A DNA stretch of 64,000 nt, taken from contig CM077116.1 of NCBI GenBank assembly GCA_039619475.1, positions 3,038,001 through 3,102,000 of the forward strand. The letters run 5' to 3'. A model generated the notes under the pieces. The model was not told where the DNA came from. It saw only the letters and a list, made by a program, of their open reading frames with translations, and ran no database searches. Every line of letters begins with the position of its first letter. Within the stretch, counting starts at the first letter, position 1. The translations under genes and the position numbers were made by a program. Of the stretch, positions 48,951 to 59,704 are shown piece after piece. The stretch comes from Icerya purchasi. Lineage: Eukaryota > Arthropoda > Insecta > Hemiptera > Monophlebidae.

Positions 48951-51420
48951 ATATGCGCTAATCTCAACCATAGCGATTTTGTTCTGGTTTTCACCGGTGG
49001 ATATAGACTGATCTGTGGTTTTAGTGCGTAATTTATGGAGGTTTGTTTCAATGAAATGGAGAAGTAGAAAGTTAAAATACACTCGATGAAACAGAAAAAA
49101 ATTGAGTAAAACTCAACGATAAAAATTGAAATAAAACGATTGCTATGATAAATGTAAGCCTCTAGATAACGTTTTATTAATTTTCCTGCGCAAGTAAACA
49201 CCGCGGTTTGCTTTTTTCTCTCTTTGTGTTATTAAAGTCATTGAACCGCCACAACCGGATCTAAACATACAAGCTGCGCTCATAGCTTAGTTTACGCAGC
49301 CAGAAATTTAAAAAAAGGAAAAAAATATTCTTAATCACATTCTATAGAGAAATAAAGAAACACGCAACAGAATTTTTAATAGTTGCTACCATAAATATTT
49401 ACTCGTTGTTCAGCTACTGTGGTTTTCTGTTGTGGTAACAAATTAATTTCAATAAAATGCTGGACGGGGAGGTCGCAAGACGCAGAACAAAACGGGCATG
49501 TGGTTCGAGATGTTCTCTTAAATACGTAATTACAAATGCGAATAAGTCATAACCGATTTGTATTCTATGCGCGCAGAATGAAAAGACGCAAACTTGTTGA
49601 TGATTTTATACATTTTTAAAGTGATGGTTGTGTCCGCTGTTTACTCGAGCGAAACTTTTGGCTAGGTTGCGAAAGACATGGGTTAAAGATCGGCCAAGAA
49701 CTAAACGTGAACATCGTTTTTCATTGGATGGTGCTATTCGTGTTTCGTAGAGCGAGAAAGGAATTTTACATAAATTAATTAAAAACCCGAGAAAAAAAAG
49801 AAACCAAAAAAGGAAAACATTATTTAAAGTACAAGGAATCACGCCGGTAAGTAGATGGATAGTTTATAGAATGAGATCATGACGAAAATTGTTTTCAAAA
49901 GTGAAGTTTAAGTCGCAATAAGCATTTCACGAAAAAACGGTGCTCGCAAGTCGTAGGAATACGTAGTATTCGAACGAAGCCGTAAGTATTAATTACGCAA
50001 AAACGTTACGCATGAAATAGTTTGTCGTATTATTTTTTAAACATTTCCATACGCAATTCAATAACTATGCAGTGTAACAGTAATGCTCTACTAAAACGTA
50101 TATTCTATAAACAGATCTTCGGAACTAAAATTACAGAGAAATAATTAACGAATTCCGCTTCAGGAGATTCAATAGCTGCTACCGGAAATGTTAATTAAAT
50201 TCAAATCTTAATGCCTCGCCAACTACTGTGATTTGTTGCTATGGAATATACTTAAGATTTTTACGAACCATTATAATTTTCAAAAATAAAAAGGAATTAT
50301 TAGTAGAAATACAGAGTTCATCGTATAAAAAAACAGAAAAATGAAATTAAACAAGAATTAACACGCATGGGAAGCTGTAGGAAACAGCCGGCGAGTAGGT
50401 AGATAAGCAGTTTATATGATTGATAGAATGAAAATTTCTAAATACGGAATAAAAAAACAGATGATTACAATGATGAAAGTTACGTGCAGAAGTGTCACCT
50501 AGTTGACTTTAATGAATATTTGACAAAAGATTTAAAAACTTAGAAAAGTATAATTGAAATATTTAATAAAATGTTGCTACGTAAATTTCAGATAAAAAAT
50601 GAAATTGTTTTTATTAATTTTCACATACAAATTTAAATAGATATTAATACACGGGTGCAGCCGTGGGTAACATATATATATATATATATTGTAATGTGTC
50701 CATTACATGGGAATGTTAAATAAATAAATAAAAATAAATTATTGATAAATTATAATAAACTAAATTTTTATCGAAAGATAATAAATGTCGACCGGAGTGT
50801 GAGAGTACTTGTGTGTGTGAATGTGAACCAGTTGCCGGCTACGGCTGATTGCAGAGGTCGATGTCGCCTTTAGGGGATGCGCGCGATGATTGTTGATCAA
50901 ACGACACTGATTGGCACATCAAACGCGGCGAAGGGGATTTGGCAGAAGAAATGGAGAATTAGAAAAATTACGAAGGTGGATGCGAGCCTTGGGCAGGTAG
51001 TTAACGATAGATCTCCAGTCAAAGAAGAGGGCCTCAGGTCAAGATCGGATTCGTTAAACTCATAGCAGTCGTCAAAAGTACCGACCGTTTCCTTTTTTTT
51101 TTTTTTTTTGTTATCGGAACACAATAATTTAAATAATCGAAAAGTCCGATCTAGAAAATTTGTATAATAACTGTCTCCCCTCGGCGCCCGCCGACAATCC
51201 TGGATAGAATTTCCCGCGTACGCCCGCCTGTCATAGAGGACCACCGGAAAAGCCCGCAGGCGCAGCAGTGATACGTAGAAACTATATTATTTTAATTAAT
51301 CGATTTTTATATACGTATTTGTAATTAATTGTGTTTTCAGCGGTCGACCGTTCTAGAAAGATAGGTGTAGGTTTGAACAATATACTTTAAAACGATTCAC
51401 GTCTACGTCAATAATAGTAA
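48951..51420. other. No gene recognised
   Basis: AT-rich, with TA repeats at 50673-50689 and T19 at 51101-51119. A GC-richer part at 50770-51260 has minus and plus frames of 115 and 62 codons that show no recognisable domain. Confidence 0.4.
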
Positions 51421-51514
51421 TAATCATCATCATCATAATCATCATAATCATCATAATCATCATAATCATCATAATCATCATAATCATCATAATCATCATA
51501 ATCATCATAATAAT
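51421..51514 (+). repeat. CATAATCAT 9-bp microsatellite
   Basis: About nine uninterrupted 9-bp units of ATAATCATC, edged by CAT and AAT triplets. Simple sequence, probably polymorphic in length. Confidence 0.95.
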
Positions 51515-51629
51515 AAAAATTAATAAATTTCTAATTTAAATCCACGAGCTCGTTAGGACCTCGTGGTTGGCATCAATAAGGACTCTCTTTAAATCAAGTA
51601 AATAACATTATAATATATATGTATGTATA

Positions 51630-52640
51630 TTATGAAAGCTGAAAATTATGTCGTCTGCCCCTCTGTCTGTTTGTTTGCACCGATCTCGAAAACTACAGCA
51701 TTGATTTTGATACAGTTTTCGTAGTAATTACAGTTATTTTTGTGACAAGTTTTAGTCTAGGATTTATCGCATCATGTTACTGGTGGGGAGAACACGATTC
51801 GTCTTAGTAATCACTCTGTTGTAAGAAAAGGTATTTCTAAAATGAAAAAGGTCGGAATACGTTTTTCCCAATCAAATGTAAATGCTATCACCGAATGGAT
51901 TTTTATGCTGCTTCGTTTGTTGTAGAATTGCGTCGTGAACAAAATTACATCACAGGTAATATTTTCTTGCACGTGCAATCAAATATTCCTAAGTTTACGC
52001 TTGAGCAAAAAGACATTTACGATCAAATAATGCCAGCTATTAATAACTGGGTTAGAGAAATCTTTTTCTTAGGTGTGACAAGAGCGTTCCTAATTAGATT
52101 GATTCTGGCAGCGATGTGATCCTAGAATGGTACAACTTCAGCTCTTGCGTCGTCCGGAATAGCTGGGACATAGCTACCAGACGAAAAAACTACTCATTCT
52201 GCTTTGGAATTGCTATCGAACATGCGCAATCCATTGAAACTCCAACGTGAAACATTTCCAAAGCATCTGACATGGGAGAAGTATTGCAGAAATGCAAACT
52301 TACCGTTTGGGATGAATGCACCATTGCACACAGAAAGTCGCTCGATGCCCTTGATTAATCGCTGCTAGATTTACGTGAAAATACCAGGGGACCATTCAGA
52401 GGTGGAAATTCTCCTCATTCCAACAGATAAGCCGCCATTGCAATTCCCAATTCGACTTTTGCAACCTCCATCAACAAAGTCCAGAGCCAATCTTTAGAAT
52501 TGCGTGGTTTAGATATACGAATTGCTTCTCACATGGACAATTACATGTTGCGTATTCTGGAGTCGGCAAACCAATCTCGACATCGGCACAGACGATGGAA
52601 TAACCAAAATAATTCTATACTTATAAGCACTGTGAAATTA
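51630..52640 (+). pseudogene. Helitron Rep/helicase relic (Pif1-like helicase part)
   Basis: The plus frame 51895-52119 contains LEQKDIYDQIMPAINN and then FLIRLILAAM. These are the blocks before and after the Walker A loop of the Pif1-like helicase of Helitrons (LxxxQxxIYDxI...GGTGKTFLIRLIL). The loop itself is gone: GVTRA sits where GGTGKT is expected. The continuation in other frames gives TSALASSGIAGT (about 52134-52170), LTVWDECTIAHRKSLDALD (about 52297-52353, Walker B with DEC) and SLLDLREN. Helitrons are rolling-circle DNA transposons. Neither the Rep nuclease domain nor the CTRR 3' end is seen. A stretch at 51650-51710 (GTCTGTTTGTTTGCACCGAT...) resembles sequence often found beside insect mobile elements. 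Confidence 0.75.
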
Positions 52641-53355
52641 AACATATTTTAAAATCGTATACTTTCTCTTTTCTTTCTTTTCAATATCGAATAGGATTAA
52701 GCTACAACAATTAGCCCGGGGTTAAATAATGAAAATAAAACCGCACGAAACATGTGATTAGAAAGCATGGACCATGCCCGAAAAAAAGTAATATATGTAG
52801 TTGTTTATACACTTACATTCGTTTGTTATATTTGTATTTTGTTTCAAATTGTTTATATTTACTAAACAGTATGTTAAATGTTTTTATACGTTTTATTTTC
52901 TAATTAATATTTAATGATCAATTAAATTACTGGCCGAATAAAAAAAATAATGATGACCAGTTAACCAACTTCTTCATTTGTAAATATTTACGGCGACGGA
53001 GAGTGAATATTTATCAACTTCTGTTCATTTAAATTTATTAATTAAGAGAAATCTAAAATTAAATTATTTAAATCCTTCGGGTAGATAGTAGTTCATAAAA
53101 TAAGCGAATGTTATGAGAAAAACGAAATGATGGATAAAAAACTGACAATTAGAATCAATGTGACGTTGATACTCAACTGTGCGTTTACTCGAAAAGAAAG
53201 TATAAAAATTTGCAGTCGAAGACGCGGGAATTTATAACATACATGTAACATTGAATTACCGTGTAAAAGTACCAACATTCAGTGTACATTTTAAAATAAT
53301 TTTACGATTATCGATTTTTTTTTTTTTTGATTTCAATTGTTGTTGCTGTAATTTT
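52641..53355. other. No gene recognised
   Basis: AT-rich spacer without frames of interest. Confidence 0.45.
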
Positions 53356-54092
53356 GATCCCGTCAAAAACATAAATGTAAAAATAGGAGCCAAGTTCAAT
53401 ATTAAGAATATGCGTGGTTGTCGACTTGGCCGACAAAAGAATTGAGATCTAAATGGGTGCCAAGTTCTGTAGATAATCCGGAAATTTTGTTTAATAAGAA
53501 CATACAACATTCTAAAATTAAAACACAATTTCTTGTTTTTTTCATAGATACCAATGTTTGCTATTTAAAAATATATAATATCGTAAATTTGAACAGTCGA
53601 ATTATTTACACAAAGCAGATATTTAGGATAAATTAAAGCCCATGATTTGACTTGGCTAGTTTTTACCAGCAAACCAAATTTTTAGAAAAGTAAGATATGT
53701 TGATCTTTCAATATGAGAACAGTAACTTGCGTATAACGTAAATAGGGATAAGTTGATTAGCCAAATATAAGATAACTTGTATTTGAAAACTAGCCAGGTG
53801 AAATCGCGAGCTTTAATTTATCCTAAATTATCTGTTTTGTATGTAAATAATTCGACTGTTCAAGAAGTTATATTTTCAAATAGCAAACATTGTTGTCTAT
53901 GAAAAAAACAAGAAATTGTGTTTTAATTTTAGAATGTTGTATGTTCTTATAAATAAATTTCGATATTATACATACAGAACTTGGCACCCATTTAGATCTC
54001 AATTCTTTTGTCGGCGAAGTTGACAACGACACAAAAATTCTTAATATTGAACTTGGCTCCTATTTTTACATTTATGTTTTTTATGGGATATC
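53356..54092. repeat. Foldback element with ~310-bp arms
   Basis: 53356-53666 and 53784-54092 are reverse complements over almost their whole length, with small indels, around a 117-bp spacer. Shared landmarks are the ACATAAATGTAAAAATAGGA outer block, AATTGAGATCTAAATGGGTG in the middle and the CTAGTTTT inner end. It has no coding capacity. It is a foldback or long-TIR non-autonomous element. Its outer right end abuts the 20-bp direct repeat that brackets the LINE pair. Confidence 0.9.
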
Positions 54093-54112
54093 ATTACTTT
54101 TTGTAAAGAAAT
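54093..54112 (+). repeat. Left 20-bp direct repeat (candidate target-site duplication)
   Basis: ATTACTTTTTGTAAAGAAAT occurs here and, identically, at 58835-58854, directly after the poly(A) of the I-like LINE. The sequences on either side are otherwise unrelated. It therefore looks like the duplicated target of an insertion occupying 54113-58834. Confidence 0.7.
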
Positions 54113-54517
54113 TATTATTATTATTCATTCAAATTCAAATTCAAATCGTTTATTCTTCAAAATAGGCTTGAAAGTCAAATAATCGAGTCCGTCTGTCCCG
54201 TAACTCTGAAACTACCATCATTTCGGACCTGTATGGCTGACGGAAAAAAGTGGCAAGAAACCCTTCCTGCAGCTCACAGAGACCTGCAAATATGTCATGT
54301 TATTTTCATCCCTTTTTTTTTACAAGTATGTTAAAATCAGTATACAATGTTCATTCCCTGCGCTGTGCTGGAATCGCATTGCTCCATAATATATGTTTAT
54401 CATTAAGATAGTCTCACCTATTTTAAAATAATCTTTATCAAACAGAACTTGCTTCACAGCAATTTTAATAAATTTATTTTCCGGTAGGTCAACTCGATCT
54501 TTTTTTCGAAGGGACAT
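54113..54517 (-). pseudogene. 3' end of a second LINE, minus strand
   Basis: Read on the minus strand, the segment finishes with AATAAACGATTTGAATTTGA then ATTTGAAT and TAA/ATT repeats (54113-54165). This is the repeated-tail type of LINE 3' end. Upstream, 'agggtttcttgccacttttt' (about 54249-54268) and its context match, from memory, a 3'-region sequence frequent in insect LINEs. The 65-codon minus frame at 54320-54517 could be the C-terminal end of its ORF, but that is uncertain. Its 3' tip touches the left 20-bp direct repeat. Confidence 0.5.
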
Positions 54518-54912
54518 ACAAAACGAACGAAGTTAAATAACAACAACATGTTAACGGTTAAAAAATCAGCGACTCGGTTATTTTTCTGATGCAGCGAAAC
54601 TCGTCAATATCGGGCGTTTCTTAAATTTTATAACTTTACATCTAGCAATCTAACTGTGATATAAACTAAATTAAAATAAACGAACGAAATTACGTAAAAA
54701 ATATGAAAATTTCACTGTTTTTCTGAGATTTTTTCCTTTGTATGCACACAATTATCCAGTTGGACACCCAATTTAAACTTTCTAGGTCACCTGGAAGTAG
54801 GTTAGGTTTTTTTGATCTATACGTCAGTCAGTGATAAAAATGACGATTTTTAGACGTTAATATCTCGATAATCGTTTGAGTTGTATTTATGAAATTTAGA
54901 GTTCCTTAGATA
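54500..54912 (+). repeat. ~410-bp block also present at 59294-59704
   Basis: The block begins 'ttcgaagggacatac' and ends 'ttagagttc'. The first ~115 bases differ from the other copy at many places, while the last ~300 are almost identical, including ACTTTACATCTAGCAATCTA and AGACGTTAATATCTCGATAA. Small differences include one GTCA unit missing here. It contains no recognisable gene. Confidence 0.92.
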
Positions 54913-55029
54913 ATTACTCCTTACTTCAAAACCGATCAATGAAGACACGTTTCACTAAGCTAATCAACAAACTTGCTAGACAGTCGGATTCAGATCAAAC
55001 AGCAGACTAAACATATTTGAAAGCTAATA

Positions 55030-56090
55030 GTGGTCATGGTTCGTAACATTATCCTGCAGTGGAACTGTCGAGGATTCTACCCTCAACTTGCTGAATTAAA
55101 GCTGCTTATTGCAAATCACTCCCCTGCTGTGGTATGTCTACAGGAAACTCATTTGAAGCCCACAGATAACCCAGCCCTACAAAACTACTCCCTTTTCAAT
55201 TTCAGCAATGATCAAGGGTCTAGAGCAAATGGAGGGGTTACCATTATGGTCCACTCCTCTGTCCCAGCAACACAGTTGAATTTTAGTACCCCCTTACAAA
55301 TGATTGCAGTGGTCGTCCATCTTCCTCAGATATCTGCCACCCCGATAACTCTATGTAACTGCTATGTGCCTCCGAATTATATAATTACTGCAGATATGTT
55401 TTAGTCAGTACTATCACAGGTCAGCCCGCCACTAATATTACTCGGTGATTTTAATGCCCACTCACCTATGTGGGGAGCAACACTGGAAAACAGACATGGC
55501 TTTGTCATCAATAAACTGGTCCTAGATAACGATATGATATTGCTTCCCTCCCCAGGTTACACCCATTTCAATCTGTCCCATAATACATTCTCAACAATCG
55601 ACCTACAACTTGTTTCCACTTCCATCTTCCCTCACCTGAGCACTTTTGTGCTACAGGACTTATGCTCTAGCGACCATTTTCCTATACTCATATGCCCGTC
55701 CAAAGCCCTCCCTACCCAAACTAAGCCTCAATTTCTATTCCACAAGGCGGATTGGGATATGTTTTCAGTTAAAGTAAACGTTCCCAGCGAGCCATCCGAA
55801 TCTTTATCAGAGAACATCAACTCCTTTATCGACGCTATTACGAATGCTGCTCTAGCATCCATTCCTAGGTCTGTCCCAACAAACAGATCCCGACGGGTCC
55901 CATGGTGGTGCTCCGAAATAGGAACAGCCATACGCCAACGTAAACATGCCCTTAGGAAGTTTAAATCAACAGGCTTATATCCTGATTTGATCGAATTTAA
56001 AAAACGCCGCGCAGCTGCGAGGAGCCTCATTAGGCGCAAAAAACAGGAATCTTGGCAGCAATTTATGCATTCAATCTCCATAAATACTCT
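55030..56090 (+). pseudogene. I-like LINE ORF2, endonuclease part (one internal stop)
   Basis: Starts at ATG 55030. The endonuclease/exonuclease/phosphatase domain that nicks the target DNA shows its expected blocks. QWNCRG is at residues 9-14 and CLQETHL at about 35-41, with the catalytic Glu. After an in-frame TAG (55402-55404), GDFNAHSPMWG lies at about 139-149 and SDHFPI at about 213-218. The frame is otherwise open from 55030 to 56124, so the TAG is the single nonsense lesion in this part. The linker to RT shifts frame near 56080-56092, where the downstream frame is one base earlier, consistent with a one-base loss. It would make the first strand nick for target-primed reverse transcription. 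Confidence 0.88.
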
Positions 56091-58352
56091 AGTCACAATA
56101 TTTGGCACAAAATTAAGGCACTGAATGGTATTAATCGTGCGACCCCTTCCTTTTCGATAAACCAGAATGTTTCCATGTTATCTGACCCGTTGGAAGTCGC
56201 AAATGCTTTTGCGAATCATTTTGCAATGGAGTCATCCTCATCGTCATATTCGTCTGCTTTCTCTTTAAAGAAATATTCCACGGAACAACAACCAATAACT
56301 ATCATCTCTGACTCCTTACTTTCCTACAATTGCCATTTCACCATTTCTGAACTAGACTATCAACTCCAGTACCATACTGCAAACAGCGCGCCTGGGCCCG
56401 ATTCCATCCATCCTTATATGTTAAAACACTTACCTCCGTCAGCGAAAAACTTCCTCTTACATATCTATAACCAAATATGGTTCTCCGGATCGATCCCTGA
56501 GCCATGGAAATTAGCAGTTGTTATTCCTATTCTGAAGCAAAATAAAGATCCTCTTTTTCCACAAAACTACAGGCCTATATCCCTCATAAGTGTCCTCGCA
56601 AAAACGCTGGAAAAAATTGTTAACCGGCGTCTCCTTTTCTACCTTGAACAGAATAATCTCCTATCCTCGTCACAAGCCGGAGGGCGTAAGAAGCGTACTA
56701 CAGTTAATCATCTGCTGAGCCTACAAAGGCAAATATTAACAGCATTTCACAGACGCCAACATGTATACTCCGTCTTTTTCGATATAGAAAAGGCGTTCGA
56801 CAGAGTATGGCGATACGGCCTCTTATCCAAGCTGACAACAGCTGGTATAAGTGGAAACATGTCCAAGTATCTGAATAATTTTTTAACAAACAGAACGTTC
56901 CATGTTAAGATTGGTTCGTCAACATCGAGCACCATTCAAACTGAGAATGGCTTACCACAAGGATCTGCCCTTAGTGCAACCTTGTTTATTTTTTATATCA
57001 ATGATATAAATGATTGTATTGCTCCGCCTGTAAACGCCCGGCTCTACTTTGACGACTTAAACATTTCCCTGTCTTCCAGTTTTCCAGCAAATGCTCAAAA
57101 AATCCTACAAAAAACTATTACAAAACTACAATCCTGGTGTAACAATAATGGTCTTGTGTTTTCTCCATCTAAGTCTATCTGTGTTGATTTCTATAGGGGA
57201 CGTCAAAACTCTTCCAGCATTCGCCTCAATCTAGAAAATTCCTCACTTCATTTCCACCCTACTGCTACTTTCCTTGGACTACTGTTCGATCAAAAGCTAA
57301 CTTGGCGATCCCACATATCAAATCTTACAGTTAAATGTCATAAATTCCTATCTATTCTTAAATATGTATCAAACACAAAGTATAATGTACCTCCGAAAAC
57401 TCTTCTCTCCATATACAAATCCTTAGTCATTTCCAGAATAAACTACGGGTCCCAGGCGTATGCGTCAGCCAGTCCCTCTTTACTTAAATCCCTTGATTCA
57501 ATACACCACACGGCGCTCCGCACGATACTTGGCGCACATAGAACTTCCCCGTCTGTAAGTTTGTGTGCCTTGTTAGTCACTCCCCCACTAAAGTATTTCC
57601 GAACCTATTATTACCACCGTGAGACCCTCGCTCTTTTCTCTAGTAAACGCGCCTGTCCTATTGACACAAATGACCTCCCCAACACCCCAGAGTTCCCTAA
57701 TGACCCTCTCCCAGAAATCCTGGCTCTCCTATCACAGCACAACGTGAGCGTAATCCCTTTCCCTAACCTAGCTCCTAACATCATGATTCCGCCGTGGGCC
57801 CCTTTAAACATTGATGTTAACTTTTCCCTGACGAAGTATAATAAACCCCTGCATCCGAATATCGTTCAGCTGACAACAGCAACAATGCAAAAATACCCCG
57901 ACCACCTCTTTTTCTACACGGATGCTGCCAAGGCTACCCCAGAGGCTACTTCTTCCCCAACCGCCTGTTCCTTTGAAGTCTGCGACGTGATTCGAAGCAT
58001 TCGACTGAATGACAATTGCTCGGTACTGGATGCTGAAATATACGCAGTATTTTTCTGTTTGGAATATTTTCTTTTTACAGAGCCTACATCACAGAAAGCC
58101 CTGCTCGTATCTGATTCATCCGCGGCCTTATTGACAATTTCTAATCCCCTCACCAAACATCCTGTAGCAATTCGAACCCAGCAGGTATTATACGAACTTA
58201 TTAAAAGACAGTGCTCCGTATCCTTTCTGTGGGCGCCCAGCCATGCAGGGATTCCTGGAAATGAACGCGTCGATACATCCGCCCGAGCAGAAATATATTG
58301 CCCCTCGCCTAGTAACAGCCCACCTCCACCTTATCTCTCGAACATAATTTGA
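56052..58352 (+). pseudogene. I-like LINE ORF2, reverse transcriptase and RNase H part
   Basis: A 766-codon open frame; its first ATG is internal to the real ORF. RT blocks run in order: APGPDSIHP (about 117), NYRPISLISVLAKTLEKIV (about 175), SQAGGRKKRTT (about 213; the F of QAGFR is G), FFDIEKAFDRVW (about 241; first catalytic Asp), GLPQGSALSATLF (about 299) and RLYFDDLNISL (about 331; YADD reads YFDD). RNase H follows with FFYTDAAK (about 618), LDAEIYA (about 657), VSDSSAAL (about 685) and HAGIPGNERVD (about 730), so all four acidic positions are kept. The domain set EN-RT-RNase H is that of the I/R1/LOA group. Closed at the end by a frameshift near 58340. Confidence 0.92.
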
Positions 58353-58738
58353 ATAATCTCAGGTCCTTATGGAAAACCCATTGGTCCTCGTGTCAGACTT
58401 TCTCGAGGTTAATTAAACCCTCAACTGAACCATGGTGGCCAGAAAAAAGCATCTCCCGCAGAGATTTCTGTGCACTTAGCCGCTTGCGCATAGGCCATAC
58501 GACCATATCGCATAATTTTATTTTGCAAAGAACCCCCTCTCCTACGAATTGTCCTTTCTGTGGCCAAGCTGTTGCTCCCTCAACTCCTCATATACTATGC
58601 GACTGTCCAGCATTATCACCTCACCGGCCCCTTTCAATTAATAACAAAACAGTCACCAACATTCTTGAGAATTCCCCCGATGCAATTTTATCCATAACAC
58701 AATTTATCAGAACTAGCGGAATAATCAGATATCTATAA
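58349..58738 (+). pseudogene. I-like LINE ORF2, C-terminal zinc-knuckle part
   Basis: Continues the RNase H frame after a shift near 58340. It contains LSRLRIGHTTISHNFIL and then CPFCGQAVAPSTPHILCDCP, the CxxC...HxxxxC knuckle common at the LINE C-terminus, and stops after IRYL. Only about 70 bases of 3' UTR separate the stop from the poly(A). The knuckle probably helps bind the element's RNA. Confidence 0.88.
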
Positions 58739-58834
58739 AAAGAAACTGCGCATCTTCGTACTGTAATAGCCACAGCAGTTAAACACGGTACAGGATGTTG
58801 CTTTCACAAAAAAAAAAAAAAAAAAAAAAAAAAA

Positions 58835-58854
58835 ATTACTTTTTGTAAAGAAAT
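58835..58854 (+). repeat. Right 20-bp direct repeat (candidate target-site duplication)
   Basis: Identical to 54093-54112 and sits immediately after the A28 tail, where a LINE target-site duplication belongs. Confidence 0.72.
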
Positions 58855-59293
58855 CATCACTATTATTTACCTACACCAATCGTTCTTTATCGGTCGACCG
58901 CTATAAAAGACAATGATTAATTATGATATTTATACGTACATACAACAAATAACGACGTTTATAAAAATAAATATGAACTGGTACGTACGACTGTTTGTCG
59001 GCGGTGATAAAGAATAACAGGGTGATGCAGGATCTCGGATAAGTAAGCTGCCGGTGTTACGATATCAATTCGATGAACGTTCCGGTGGACCAAATGTTTT
59101 CGAACGATGTTTAACACAATGTGTACCACCGGTCAATTAATAAATTGTTTATTAGTGAAATATGATGAAATACTCGATATTGATTAAAAGTATTAAAAGT
59201 GGACTGTTTCCGAAACGATTAAAAGGGGCAAATATAGAAATAAACTGCGAAAAAAGCCTGAAAAAGATACGAAATGACGAGACGCAAAACAGC
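58855..59293. other. No gene recognised
   Basis: AT-rich spacer between the LINE's right flank and the second copy of the 410-bp block. Confidence 0.45.
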
Positions 59294-59704
59294 GTTTTTC
59301 GAAGCGACATACTGAAGAAACGAAGTTAAACAACAACAACATGTTGACGGTTCAAAGATCAGCGAGCCAGTTATTTTTCTAACGCAGCGAAATTTTTCCA
59401 TTTCCGGCGTTTCTTAAATTTGCATAACTTTACATCTAGCAATCTAACTGTGATATAAACTAAATTAAAATAAACGAACGAAATTACGTAAAAAATATGA
59501 AAATTTCACTGTTTTTCTGAGATTTTTTCCTTTGTATGCACACAATTATCCAGTTGGACACCCAATTTAAACTTTCTAGGTCACCTGGAAGTAGGTTAGG
59601 TTTTTGATCTATATGTCAGTCAGTCAGTGATAAAAATGACGATTTTTAGACGTTAATATCTCGATAATCGTTTGAGTTGTATTTATGGAATTTAGAGTTC
59701 TAGC
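59294..59704 (+). repeat. Second copy of the ~410-bp block
   Basis: Same orientation as 54500-54912 at a distance of about 4.79 kb. It has one extra GTCA unit (GTCAGTCAGTCAGTG) and one T run shortened. Similarity stops at 'ttagagttc'. Confidence 0.92.

Larger units (their letters stand above)
54913..58834 (+). mobile_element. I-clade-like LINE, nearly complete ORF2, poly(A)
   Basis: A plus-strand LINE that includes about 115 bp before the ORF2 start codon at 55030, the whole endonuclease-RT-RNase H-zinc knuckle array, a short 3' UTR and an A28 tail (58808-58835). No ORF1 (gag-like) is present, so it is 5'-truncated or lost it. The exact 5' boundary is uncertain; 54913 is where similarity to the block at 59294 ends. 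The domain order and the opening ILQWNCRGFYPQLAELKLLI fit the I clade. Three lesions in the ORF make it non-autonomous. It is the youngest-looking LINE in the window. Confidence 0.85.

Noticed and set aside
50877..51244. Frames in a GC-richer patch considered as gag-like
   Set aside because: No CCHC knuckle, protease or RT motif nearby and no paired LTRs could be seen.
54500..59704. The two 410-bp blocks considered as LTRs of a retrotransposon
   Set aside because: They do not start TG or end CA. The enclosed element is a LINE with its own poly(A) and a closer 20-bp repeat, and no primer-binding site is visible.
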